DNA from: Cerioporus squamosus
Taxonomy: Eukaryota; Basidiomycota; Agaricomycetes; Polyporales; Polyporaceae
Length of the DNA stretch: 22,812 nucleotides
Direction of reading: 5' to 3'
Assembly (NCBI GenBank): GCA_022592435.1
Contig: JABYQS010000433.1
Location: 1-22,812, forward strand
Shown piece by piece: positions 10,254 to 20,126 of the stretch. The notes under the pieces were generated by a model. That model was not told where the DNA came from. It saw only the letters and a list, made by a program, of their open reading frames with translations, and did not search any database. Positions within the stretch are counted from its first letter, which is position 1; each line of letters starts with the position of its first letter. Position numbers and translations under genes: made by a program.

Positions 10254-11679
10254 ATGAGTCCCACTGTAGACAGCTTGAACGCCAGGCTAGCACTCGTACT
10301 CGCCACCACCGTCACGGTACTTGCGACGGTAGCCACAGCCTGGCCTCGCATTCGCTCTCGAAGATCTACCGGCGACAGTTCCTCCACGCACGATTATGCG
10401 GAGTTACGCAAGAAGGTCTGTAGCTACTCTTGACCGTCGCGGACCATCTAACTATTATTTTATAACTTAGCTGCCGCAGACCCTCGATAAATGGAGAGTA
10501 CCAGGGGAAACTCTGGAGGACGAGCTCTCCGTCTGGGAGCCCCTCCGCGCTTACTTCAGCGAAGCGGGCATCGAACTCTGGCACCGCGGTTCGATCTTCC
10601 AAAGGGCACCCAAGGACCATGTGCTGCTCTCCAGCGGGTTTACATACGTGGCACCTGTACGGGAAGATTGGATTGCATGGTTTCGGAAGTACTCGCCTCG
10701 GGTGATTATTCTCTGCTGTTGCATTTGTGCATCAAGAACTCATAGCGAGATGCAGAGTGTTTTGATCTCGATGGGAACGACAAGCGAAGGACACAACGTC
10801 GCGATACGCGCTGTGTCTATCCGTAACGAGGGAAAGCAGCATATGCAAATCCTTCGCAAGATAGCCCGAGGAGATATCAGCTTGCTTACCGAGAACCACG
10901 CTGCGCCGCTATGGGGCGAATTCGAGCTTGAAGACATCACTTTCGCAGTATTCCCGTTTATTGGCTTCAGTCTGAGGCACTGCTACGGAACATGGGCTAG
11001 AAATTCCGTTGGAGACATAGTGGATATGATCATACAAGCTCTAGAGGTATGCCAGGCTTGTGACATGTCTCGAGTGGCGCTGACCTCGTCTCAGGCGCTT
11101 GCATTCCTGCACAAATTCGGGATAGCCCACAGGGTAAGTCCTTCGCCGCCTTGCTTCTCTCGTCAGACTGACGGCTTCATAGGATGTGGACAAGGACAAC
11201 TTTTTGGTGCCGTGGCATCCGGAGTCCCTGGCGACGATGCAGGTGCCAACTTGTCGGCCGCGCGTCTTCATCAATGACTTCGAGACGGCTCACGAGTTCC
11301 CGCCGCATATGCCCGAGGAGGAACGACGGTTGACTGGACCTCCATGGGACGACTATCTGCGTGAGACTGCTCCTGAGGTCGCCGTTGGTTCGCACGATCC
11401 CTTCAAAGCTGATGTCTGGCAGCTAGCGCACAGCTTCTCCGATTTTAAGGCGAGTCACTAGAATGCCATTAGAACGCGTCCTTGGAACTGCGCTGAAGCC
11501 ACACACCACAGTCAACGGTAGCTGGAATAGACGAAGTCCTCGAGAGACTCCACGTCGATGATCCAACTCTTCGGCCTAGCGCTCTGGAGGGACGCGACAT
11601 GCTTGCAGCTATTGTCCACGGTCTTCCTCCCGTTTCACTCCTGATACCCCCAGTGCTAGTCATGGCGGAGTCTTCCTGA
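10254..11679 (+). CDS. Membrane-anchored protein kinase-like protein (basidiomycete-type)
   Basis: Six exons, 10254-10415, 10471-10688, 10746-11046, 11095-11133, 11183-11449 and 11512-11679, give 384 residues. Residues 11-30 (RLALVLATTVTVLATVATAW) form a signal-anchor or membrane span followed by a basic patch. The catalytic loop HRDVDKDN (239-246) is rebuilt only by splicing AGG to GAT. The DFG position reads DFE (272-274). The candidate beta-3 motif is VAIR (145-148), with Arg where active kinases have Lys. PFKADVWQLAHSFSDFK and DDPTLRPSALE match the C-lobe of this fungal family. Intron 5 (11450-11511) uses a GC donor, AAG|GCGAGT. If it were retained, translation would stop after three residues. 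Intron 2 (57 nt) is in frame and contains no stop, so retention is possible. Activity is uncertain: HRD Asp and Asn are present, the canonical Lys is not obvious. Confidence 0.8.
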
Positions 11680-12156
11680 AGTGACCGCTCTCGAAACAAC
11701 GTAGTATGCCTGATGCCCATCCGGTAACATAGATCTCGATTCACGTAGCAAATCTGTCCTTATACCTGTTCAATCTAGATATGCCGGCGTGTCCTCGACT
11801 CATGGCGAGATCCGCATCCGGTGCAATATCGAGTCAAGGGGAGCAGGCCCTCCTGTGCAACACAGGCCAGGTACTGATGGCGTTCTTCCGGTCTAGAAGC
11901 CAGCGCTGGTCCACATATCCCACTTGTTCATCACAAGAATGCCACCCGAGAAGTTGTATCCTAGTACACGAGGATGGAACTGCTGTACCCGCGCACTGGT
12001 ACAGGTCCCTTGCAGCATGCTCCCTCAAGCTGACGTTTCGAGCAGTTGGGCTTTCACTAAACATATAAAAAGCGTGCCAGTCTGTTATTCGTTTCAGCAA
12101 CACTCGAACTCCCTACGCATACCTCCCTTACCCAAGTACCGCCTCTCCTAACCAGC
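11680..12156. other. Intergenic stretch and promoter of the small gene at 12157
   Basis: I see no coding frame with support. The last 90 bases, after the TATA element at 12064, are pyrimidine-rich (CTCCCTTACCC, CCTCTCCTAACC), as expected of a fungal transcription start and leader region. Confidence 0.5.
12064..12070 (+). promoter_or_regulatory. TATA box (TATAAAA) for the small gene at 12157
   Basis: TATAAAA lies 87 bp upstream of the ATG at 12157 and is followed by a CT-rich leader. It is the clearest TATA element in the window. Strong TATA boxes in fungi often mark regulated or highly expressed small genes; that is inference here. Confidence 0.55.
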
Positions 12157-12663
12157 ATGGTACGCAACGAGCTGCAGCTTCCGACTACTTATGCTCTTTC
12201 TCTCTCTGATTTTGGTTCCATCATAGTCCACCTTGCAAGGCTCGTCGCATTACAAGATTGACACGAAGACGCAGGACGGCTCTGCTGCAGGTGCCAATGG
12301 CGTATGTAACCACCAGGAGAGTTGAGCTACTACACACTGCTGACAACGAGTTTGGGCCCTTAGAGCAAGTGGCAGTTCGAAGGGGACGACGGCTACCAGT
12401 ATGTCGGCCGGCTCGTCAAAGTCATCGAGAGCCGTGCCCTTGTGCGTACTGTCCGGATTATGCCACCCGCCATAGCCATCATCTGACGTTCTTGAACTTG
12501 GCAGCCCAGGTACTGCCTCAAGTTCGCCGACAATTCCCAGACGGAGGTCCTGAAGGCTTCGTGTACCCGAGTCGGCGAGTCGTGCGTACTACACTTCAGT
12601 CTTGCTCTATGTTGCGTTAACTCTGTTCTTAGCGTCCCACTCAGCCCGAAGGGTCCCGCTTGA
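12157..12663 (+). CDS. Small hypothetical protein, five tiny exons
   Basis: Proposed exons are 12157-12159, 12227-12301, 12364-12441, 12505-12581 and 12633-12663, totalling 264 nt or 87 residues. The first coding exon is only the ATG, directly followed by a GTACGC donor. Introns are 67, 62, 63 and 51 nt, and two donors are identical (GTGCGT). The product reads SSHYKIDTKTQDG, then KWQFEGDDGYQYVGRLVKVI and YCLKFADNSQTEVLKASCTR. It has no membrane span or signal peptide. The central strand-rich segment could be a small barrel domain, but I recognise no family. Alternative donors 4 nt downstream at introns 3 and 4 give worse reading. The TATA box and CT-rich leader support a real gene. Confidence 0.55.
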
Positions 12664-13369
12664 GCTCGTTTATGTTCTGAGCCTGCGGCCGACTCTACCC
12701 TAGGTTCAACGTCCTCACTGGGGCTCAACTCCCCACTGTTCATTGATCTCATCTGAAGTCTTACGAGAACCTCTCACTCCCCGCTCCGATACTATGTACC
12801 TGTAATATTCGATTCGATGAAAGATATACGCTACCACATTGAAGTGATTCAAGTTGCTCAACACCCATGACACGTACGGCCCAGCTTACTCGGCTTGAAT
12901 CAGCTAAGGTCGCAGGGTAAGGATGCACGACCGTGAAGAGTCGAATGGTGAACGAGGGAGGGAACGTACGACAGCGGCTTCCGGCGACCTGTGTGCGTTC
13001 TCCCGTCGACCGTCGATATTCAGGAGCGGTTACTGTACATGTGAGTGTCGTAACCGAAGGGCGACGACCGGAGATCAATGGGCGCGTCGAACTCCTTCAT
13101 TCACCCGCGACTTAGATGAGGTGTACCACACCTGGAGAGGCTGGGAAGACTCTCCTTCAAACTGGCGTTCCCGAGTAATCCAGGAGTGGGAGCAGTAGCG
13201 ACACCATCTCCAGGGGCTTCGCTAGTCATTGTCATCTATGACGTGCGATAATCGGCGTTCGCCTGGGACACTGGTAGACAGATACGACGCGACCCCAGAC
13301 GCATTCGTCCAAAAGCTACCTACAATACAAGAGGAAACTGTTCGCCCCGCGCGCACATGCGCATGCCGA
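12664..13369. other. Intergenic stretch between the small gene and RPN7
   Basis: No convincing gene. A plus-strand frame around 12923-13198 (91 codons, Arg/Glu-rich) and one nested in another frame have ordinary composition but no motif, splice or start support. The two flanking genes are convergent, so this should be mostly 3' UTR sequence. Confidence 0.5.
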
Positions 13370-14894
13370 TCAGTACAGCACCTTGCTCAGCCTCTGCACC
13401 GCGTTCAGGAGGATGTCTCCTTGCCGCACGACCGTCTCGTACTGCGCGTTCTTGAGCGACGGCCGGTTCGTCTCCACGACCCCGTTGACCTTGTCAATCG
13501 TACAGTGCAGCCGCCCCGACGCGATGAAGCGCGACAGTTCGCTGTGCGGGCCGCGTTAGCAGGGTACGGAGAGGCGACGTTGGGACAGATTTGGGGGGAA
13601 TGAAACGTACCTGTCGACGAAGTCGATGCTCACGCCGAACGAGCGCGCGAGGCTGTCGAGCGTGAGACTCCGGTAGGACTCGAGGAGCTGGTTGTATGCG
13701 AGGATGCGCATCTCGCGGACGTAGTATCGTGTGTGTGGCGCGAGGATGCGGCTGGGCTTGAGGTGTGTTTGCTCGAGCGCGGCTGCGACCCGTGTCAGTG
13801 CTGCTGAGAACCATGCGGGCAGGGGAGTGACGTACCGAGCGCGACGAAGAACTTGTCGTAGTGTGAGTCGTAGAGGTTCTTCATCAGGTCCGCGAGGGTG
13901 AGGAGTTCGGGAAGGACTTGGATGACTTCGGGCGCGATGATGAGCTACAACGACAGTTCGCATGAGTTCTGCCAACTGGGTCACACCGGCAGATGTGCGC
14001 GTACCTTCTTCTTCAGATCTGGCCTGCTGAGCGTGAGGACGTTCGCGATGATGGTCGACGCGACAAAGTCATTGTACGAGATGAGCTCGGTCGCGGTGAA
14101 TGTTGAGAGCGCGTCGAGCAAGAGCTCGCCGCCACGCTTGAATTGTCGGATGGAGAGCAGATGAAGGCCGCGGTACACCTTCAGTCGGTTTCTCCGGTCC
14201 CAGTCTCCGCCCTTCTCAACCAGTCTGCGCGTATCGTCAGCACGTCAAGCGCAGACGAAGGAAGTAACAACGTACTCTTCTGCCTGCTGGAGGTACTGCG
14301 TGATCATCTCATGGTCGCCGAAGAAGAACCCGATACGGATGAGCGTGAGGATGATGTCTATCCTTGAGCCCAGTCCTGGCGTCTTCTCTAATGCAAGCTT
14401 CTGCGCCTCGACCGCCTTGTCCTGTCAGACAGAAAGCAGCGCGTAAATCAGGTACCCAAGGTGTAGTTATTGTGGCTAGTGGCGAGAGGAACGTACCTTG
14501 TCCCCAATCCTCGTCAAGTAGTTTGCGCGCGCACGCAGCGCGTCCGCGATGTCTGTCTCGCCCTCCGTCTTCTTAGCCTCCTCTAGCCGCTCCTCGATCT
14601 TCTCGAGCTCGTCCTTATTCTCCTTCTCCATGCGCTCGAGCAATGATTGGTCTAGTGGCAATGCAGAGGCGGACGTGACTATCCGGTAATATGGTGCCAT
14701 CTCTGTCGTTTGCAGAGACGTCAGGGAAAAAATAAGTGGTGTAAGCAGTTATGGTACGCACGGTCGGCCTGGATGCCCTCGAGGAGGGACTTGCGCGCGT
14801 CCTCATGGAGGTGCGCGAGGGACGGCGAGGACAGGACGAAGTAGTCCTGTGCAAGGGCAAGGTTGGGGATGGGGAGAACTTCTTCTTCGGCCAT
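13370..14894 (-). CDS. RPN7: Rpn7, 26S proteasome lid subunit (PSMD6 orthologue)
   Basis: Seven exons on the minus strand: 14762-14894, 14497-14702, 14276-14421, 14005-14224, 13836-13944, 13611-13782 and 13370-13541. They total 1158 nt, or 385 residues, close to the usual length of about 390. All six introns (51-75 nt) have GT-AG ends and keep frame. The helical N-terminal half includes [18 protein letters not shown] and a Glu/Lys-rich helix. The conserved core [20 protein letters not shown] leads into the PCI domain, with [29 protein letters not shown] and [20 protein letters not shown] in the winged-helix part. A C-terminal helix ([14 protein letters not shown]) fits the lid helical bundle. 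Rpn7 scaffolds the lid of the regulatory particle. It is divergent from RPN6. Confidence 0.96.
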
Positions 14895-15157
14895 GTTTGC
14901 ACGCTTCGGTTTCTTGTCCGTACACAGATAGCAAGCGAGTGCGACGAGTCAGACGGCGAGCAGAGCACGGAGGACGACGAGGAGAGGTATGAGTGCAGGC
15001 GCCTCCAAGCGACGCGTCAGTACCGCGCAGGTTCCCACGCTCCTCGACGCGTCACCTCGCGTCCGTTCTCCGCCACTTTGCTCGTCGTCCTGTCTTCCGT
15101 CCTCATCGTCTCCGACTATCTCGTAGCTGTTTTCTCAACCACCTGCGCTGCCAGACA
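14895..15157. promoter_or_regulatory. Bidirectional promoter of RPN7 and RPN6 with a repeated 10-mer
   Basis: These 263 bp separate the start codons of two proteasome lid genes. CGACGCGTCA occurs twice exactly, at 15010-15019 and 15045-15054 (35 bp apart). A one-mismatch copy, CGACGAGTCA, lies at 14942-14951. The core GACGCGTC is palindromic and contains ACGCGT, the MluI cell-cycle-box hexamer of ascomycete yeasts. I do not see the yeast Rpn4 site (GGTGGCAAA). The RPN6-proximal 50 bases are CT-rich. Confidence 0.65.
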
Positions 15158-17024
15158 ATGCCGACAAAGGAGGAGCTTTTGACCCAGGCGCAAGCTGCCT
15201 CGGACCCGCGGAAGGCGGAGACACTCTACAAGGAGATCCTAGGTAAGCAGCGGAAACCAGGGTGGTGGAGGACTTTAGGACTCAACGTACTGGCAGTGTC
15301 ACCAATTGACGAACATGCACCGGTGGAGGAGCGGGAGGCAGCGCTTCGCCATCAGGAGACTGCGCTCGTGAAGCTCGGAGAGCTCTATCGGGACCAGAAG
15401 TACGTCCAAGGTCACCGTGTCTGCGATAGTTCGTATACGCTTGCTAACACTCGGCTTTAAGGAATGCGAAGGGTCTTGCTGAAGTTATCACGCTCTCGCG
15501 CTCCTTCGTGTCATCCACCGCGAAGGCCAAGACCGCGAAGCTCAGTACGTGCCCGGTCTCTCTTCTCTTCCGAGTCGCAGTGCTGACAGGCCCTCTCAGT
15601 CCGGACGCTTCTCGACTACTTCAACTCCATCCCAGATAGCCAGAACATCCAGATGGAGGTATTGAAGGAGAACATCGAGTGGGCCAAGCGGGAAAAGCGG
15701 ATATTCCTCAAGCACAGTCTTGAGACGCGACTCGTCGGCCTGTGAGTGTATCGTGCGGCAGCATGCTATACATTGCTGACTCTCTTGCGTGCAGTCAACT
15801 CGACACACAACAGTACAAGCCCGCGCTCGCCCTCATTGAATCGCTCCTCACCGAGCTGAAGCGGCTAGACGACAAGATGGTGCTCACGGAGGTCCACTTA
15901 CTGGAGAGTCGCGTATACCGTGGAATCGGAAACCTCGCAAAGTCGAAGGTCTGTACCGTCAGCTTCAATATTACGCCTAAAGCTGACCGGCAGTGCTCTA
16001 GGCCGCACTGACGTCTGCACGAACAGCGGCGAACGCAATATACTGCCCACCACACCTCCAAGCGCGTCTTGACCTCCAATCCGGCATTCTGCACGCAGAA
16101 GACAAGGACTACACCACTGCATACTCCTACTTCTACGAGACGTTCGAGAACCTGAGCACACAGGACGATCCAAGCGCGCTCGGAGCGCTCAAGTACATGC
16201 TCCTCTGCAAGGTTATGCTGAACCTCGTACGTCCTGATCCTAACGATTTGCGTCGTCCATGATGGCTCATGCTCGCCGCTCTCTTCATACAGCCAGAAGA
16301 CGTCACGTCCCTGCTCTCGATCAAGCTCGCATCCAAGTACGCGCAGCTCCGCGACGTGGAGAGCATGCGCGCCATCGCGCGTGCGCACCAGAAGCGGAAC
16401 CTCGCAGACTTCGAGAAGGCCCTGAAGGACTACCAGCAGGGTGCGCTACCCCACCCCCACTTCTGCGTCCGCCCCATCTCCCATGGCTGACACCGCCGCA
16501 TGCAGAGCTCTCGTCCGACACGACCATCCGCACGCACCTCTCGGCGCTCTACGACACGCTGCTGGAGCAGAACCTGCTCCGGATCGTCGAACCGTACTCG
16601 GTCGTCGAGATCGAGTATGTCGCGCAGCAGGTCGGCCAGGGCAGGCAAGCGGTGGAGCTCAAGTGCGTCTCCCTCTCTTCCGCCCGCAGGTCGATGCTGA
16701 TATATCTGCTGGTTCGCTCTGCAGGCTCTCACAGATGATCCTCGACAAGGTGTTCCACGGCGTGCTGGACCAGGGACGAGGTTGCCTGCTGATCTTCGAG
16801 CAACCCGAGGCGGACGTGAGTGCCTCTATCCCCGCGCATTGGTTTAACTCATCTGACTCGTTTCTGGCTTGTGACAGAGGACATATGGCGCTGCGATCGA
16901 CACATTGGAGCAGGTGGGCAAGGTGGTGGATTCGTTGTATGCAAAGGTACGGAGCTCCCGCCTGTGATCCTGTGGGAACGCATTCTGACCACGACGCTCT
17001 GCGCAGACTGTCAAGCTAGCATAG
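15158..17024 (+). CDS. RPN6: Rpn6, 26S proteasome lid subunit (PSMD11 orthologue)
   Basis: Eleven exons: 15158-15242, 15297-15399, 15462-15544, 15600-15741, 15795-15948, 16002-16226, 16293-16440, 16506-16662, 16725-16815, 16878-16946 and 17007-17024. They total 1275 nt, or 424 residues, matching the family length of about 420-435. All introns are GT-AG, 53-66 nt, and in frame. The N-terminal TPR-like solenoid carries [20 protein letters not shown] and [20 protein letters not shown]. The PCI domain follows with [20 protein letters not shown] and [19 protein letters not shown]. After it come [20 protein letters not shown] and a C-terminal helix ([20 protein letters not shown]). The last exon codes only five residues and the stop. 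Rpn6 clamps the lid to the 20S core and base in the assembled proteasome. Confidence 0.96.
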
Positions 17025-17410
17025 TTGTCGTTGGTGACTCGTGTATAACATGGACATGACCCTCTTCATCATAGGCCTTGGAGTGCAGAGGCTTGGCGCG
17101 GCTGTGATGTCGCACCCGCGAGCGGTGGCTCGGTCTTTGATGTCTGCATGTCGTGCGTTTGACGGCAAGGTTTCAGTAGTCAGTACGCGTACGGTCGACT
17201 CGGGCCTTGGTGCGAAGACGGTCACGGCCGGACTGCCCGAAATCTGTCAGCCCGTCAGCCTGCGCACCTTCCTGCGCGTTCAGACTGCCATCGCACATAG
17301 GAACAACAGGCGGGTGTCCCTGGCGCCTCCGACTCTATCGGGACGCGACCGGCACAATCCTCCACTGCGACTGAGACAGATCCCTTGCGGTCGGTCGGGA
17401 CAACCTCCAC
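17025..17410. other. Convergent intergenic region, RPN6 and MYND copy A
   Basis: This is the 3' flank of RPN6. A plus-strand frame runs from an ATG at 17050 to 17490 (146 codons) without introns and overlaps the last exon of the MYND gene on the other strand. Its product is Arg/Ser/Pro-rich and has no recognisable motif, so I do not call it a gene. Confidence 0.5.
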
Positions 17411-19608
17411 CTATTGTTGGCGACAGTGAGTCTCATGGCTCGGCCAGTGCGCACGCTGGCATTCCGAATTGCAGTACCTGGGAAAAGTGATCAGTGAAGG
17501 TGGTGCGGAGGCCAAATGTTGAATACATGCCATGCATTCTGGCATCTTGCGCACTTCCGAAGTAACGCACTCGTCTTCGCACACCACGAGCACCGATAGA
17601 GCGTCACCATGCCTGGGCCCATGTCCACGCGCCCATCGTCGCTATTCCGGCATGCACATCTCAGCGGGCCCCGAACCACGATCGACTCCAGCGTGATGTT
17701 TGTGTCCTTCCACCAGTCCACATATTCACGAGAAGACTCCGAGTCGATGCTCCCGTCCGTGTTACCTCCAGGTCTCACATGCTGGATGGATCGGTCATGC
17801 AGGGCGTCGAGGTTGTCGAAGTGTTCCACAAAGCTCGCCGATGCTTGGATCCCGTTGAGGTAGTGACAGGCAAGTAGCTTGTGGCCCATACTTGTAGGGG
17901 TCTCCTCCACGTTGTAGTCTAGCTTCGTGAGCTCTTGTTGAGCCTCAGTGATTCAGCGCTCGTATGTACAGCTGAGGACACCGCAATATGTCAGTACGAG
18001 TACAGCACGCGTATGCAATGAGAACAGACGGTATTGACACACCTCGAGTTCCCCGAGATTCTGGCTGAGAGTCGTCCCTCTGGAGAGGAAGATGTTCCCA
18101 ACTTGCGAGTCCAGCATGCGAAGTAGGTCTCGAGCGTCCGGAGGAGCCTCTGCTATGAACGTACTTGCGCAGACCATCGCAGTACCAAGGCATTCCTCGG
18201 CGGCCTTACGCCGTCCTAGATCTAATGGGTTGGCCTGGAGCAACAGGACCCATGCCTTGAAGCTGCTTCGCTCGGGCACCAAGGACTCAGGAGAGAAGGC
18301 GACGGCGTAAATAGTATGGCGAAACACCCTCTATTTTGAGGCCTCGCTCCGCGACTCGCAATGCTGCCTCATGATCCTTGGAGTGCGTGGCGAAAATGAC
18401 GTGTGCGTAGATATGTTGGCCGCTGCGCTGCAAGACCTCGTGTGCGTGACGAGCTGCTAGATCTTGTTGTTGAGTGCGAATGAGGTGCTCGAGCTCCAGA
18501 GTATCAGCCTTGTCGCGATGGTCGGGGTCTCCGTGTTCACGAATCGCCTTCGCGGCCGCTGGGATATAATCTAGCCAGGAGGTGAACAGAAGTCCTGCGC
18601 GCTCGTAGTCATCCCGCGTAGGGAGATACTTGTCGGAGAAGAGGAACTTGCTCCGGATGAATACGTCGGACAGCTTCGTACCGTACTTGTAGAGATCGTG
18701 GTCCTCTAGGAAGCTCTGCACGACGTCGAAGAAGACGTGATTGCACTCCTCTATCACAGCGTTCTCGCTTTCTCCGGCACCGTCGTTCGAGACCGCGCTG
18801 TTTTGGAAGTCCTAATACTTGGAGCTGCTGCCGAGTAGCCAGGGTGAGCGGGGAATGATGACTTCGTCCTTTACTAGGTAGAGATGGCAGAAGAGCCAGA
18901 GAACGACACAGCGTATGCCGATGTTGTTGCTTCGGATCGAGACTGCGAGCAGCTCGAGATTCGGCGCGATGTTCTCGATGAACTGCCAAGGATAGGACCG
19001 GGCACCAAAAATGAGGATGGGAAGGGCGTGCATGGTCAGCTCATGTGAGGCGGACGCGTCGAGTATAGCGGTGGTCGTGGGCTCGACTATTGCGATGATG
19101 GGCATATCTGGACCAAGACCCGTGTCTTTGCCCGTCGGAGAGAACACCGGCTCCAGACAGTGCGACACTGCAGTGACAGCATAATGGGCTTTCTCAGGAT
19201 CGTTGCGGCCGTAGCGAAGAGCCCAGAGAATGTTGATGATGCTCCGCACGACCTCGGCTTTCACAGTGTCGTCCCCATCATGTTGTGCAACAAAAGAGAG
19301 AAGCTGGAGTACGCGTGTCGGATTTGCGAGGGCGGGAATAAGATGCATGCATTTTGATAGTAGACCTGAAAGTGTCGGACCTTCAGGAAAAGTCATGATG
19401 ATTAGCCCGGGAATCTGCGGACTTACCTCTCTCGAGTAGCTTTTGACACAAGACAGCGTCGGCACACATATCAGTCCACGCATGGCCACAGCATTGACAA
19501 TACGCCAATCGTTATGGGAGCGCACGGATTCGTAAAGATCGTCAAGCTTCTGGGCGATTTCTGCGAATCGACCGTGTATTTCCCTAAGACCACTGCGCGT
19601 GTGGAGTC
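17411..19608 (-). pseudogene. MYND zinc-finger gene, copy A, probably damaged
   Basis: Minus-strand blocks: 19427-19608, 18812-19365 (ending at an in-frame TAG), about 18330-18811, about 18043-18325, 17531-17943 and 17411-17477. The helical-repeat N-terminus (TRSGLREIHGRFAEIAQKLD, SIRSNNIGIRCVVLWLFCHL) leads to a TPR-like middle (FIAEAPPDARDLLRML) and a complete MYND finger: CSWC, CARC, WYCNSEC and HWPSHETHC. The last intron needs a GC donor (TG|GCATGT, 17530-17478). Problems: splicing the canonical GTAAGT intron 19426-19366 puts the next exon one base out of frame. A TAG at 18812-18814 must be a nonsense codon or lie in a 63-nt GTAAAG-TAG intron. A frame change near 18320 has no good intron. 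I found no first exon like that of copy B. It may survive with unusual splicing. Confidence 0.55.
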
Positions 19609-20126
19609 CTGTGACCGTCAAGCTTGATGTCAATCTTTCCTGGCATCATAAACACGGTACAACGCACTCGATATCCCAAGCAATTCGCAGAGTTTTTGCT
19701 ACTGTTGGCCCAACGTAACCCCGCGGTGCTGACGTAAAGATGGAAATAGATATCGCCGCGCGGTGTGTCATGAGCTTTTGGATCTGACTTCTCTCCGGGG
19801 TGGTGCCATTGCGTCTCTTTGTATTGGAAGCAGGAAGTGAAGCGAGAAAGCTAAAAAATTGAGTCGTGGGGCAAGATGTGTACATGTACTCGGGCTATGA
19901 GTGTCGGACCACGAACAAGCGTCGACAAGCGGCAGTGACAAAACGCGTTACGTCACGCAACACTGTACGACACTGTACGACTCGGTGTCTACTCAGCCTA
20001 TGTCGACCCAGCACAATATTTCGCAGGCCGTACCCATCTGTATCACCGACGAGAGAGAGCACGGCCTAGCACTACCCGGCCTGCAAGTGCGAAATAATTA
20101 GCGAGTCACCTGGCAGTCACACTCAA
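19609..20126. other. Region between MYND copies A and B
   Basis: It should hold any 5' exon and promoter of copy A plus the 3' flank of copy B, but I could not identify copy A's first exon. TGACGTAA at 19730-19737 and its reverse complement TTACGTCA at 19948-19955 form an inverted pair of bZIP/CREB-like sites. The open frames here are weak. Confidence 0.4.
19961..19980 (+). repeat. 10-bp tandem direct repeat
   Basis: CACTGTACGA occurs twice back to back, at 19961-19970 and 19971-19980, between the two MYND genes. No function is evident. Confidence 0.7.

Noticed and set aside
12923..13198. 91-codon plus-strand frame between the small gene and RPN7
   Set aside because: Arg/Glu-rich, with no recognisable domain. 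An overlapping frame is equally open, so there is no evidence for either.
17050..17490. 146-codon plus-strand frame after RPN6
   Set aside because: It overlaps the MYND last exon on the other strand, has no introns unlike its neighbours, is Arg/Ser/Pro-rich and shows no motif. More likely 3' flank.
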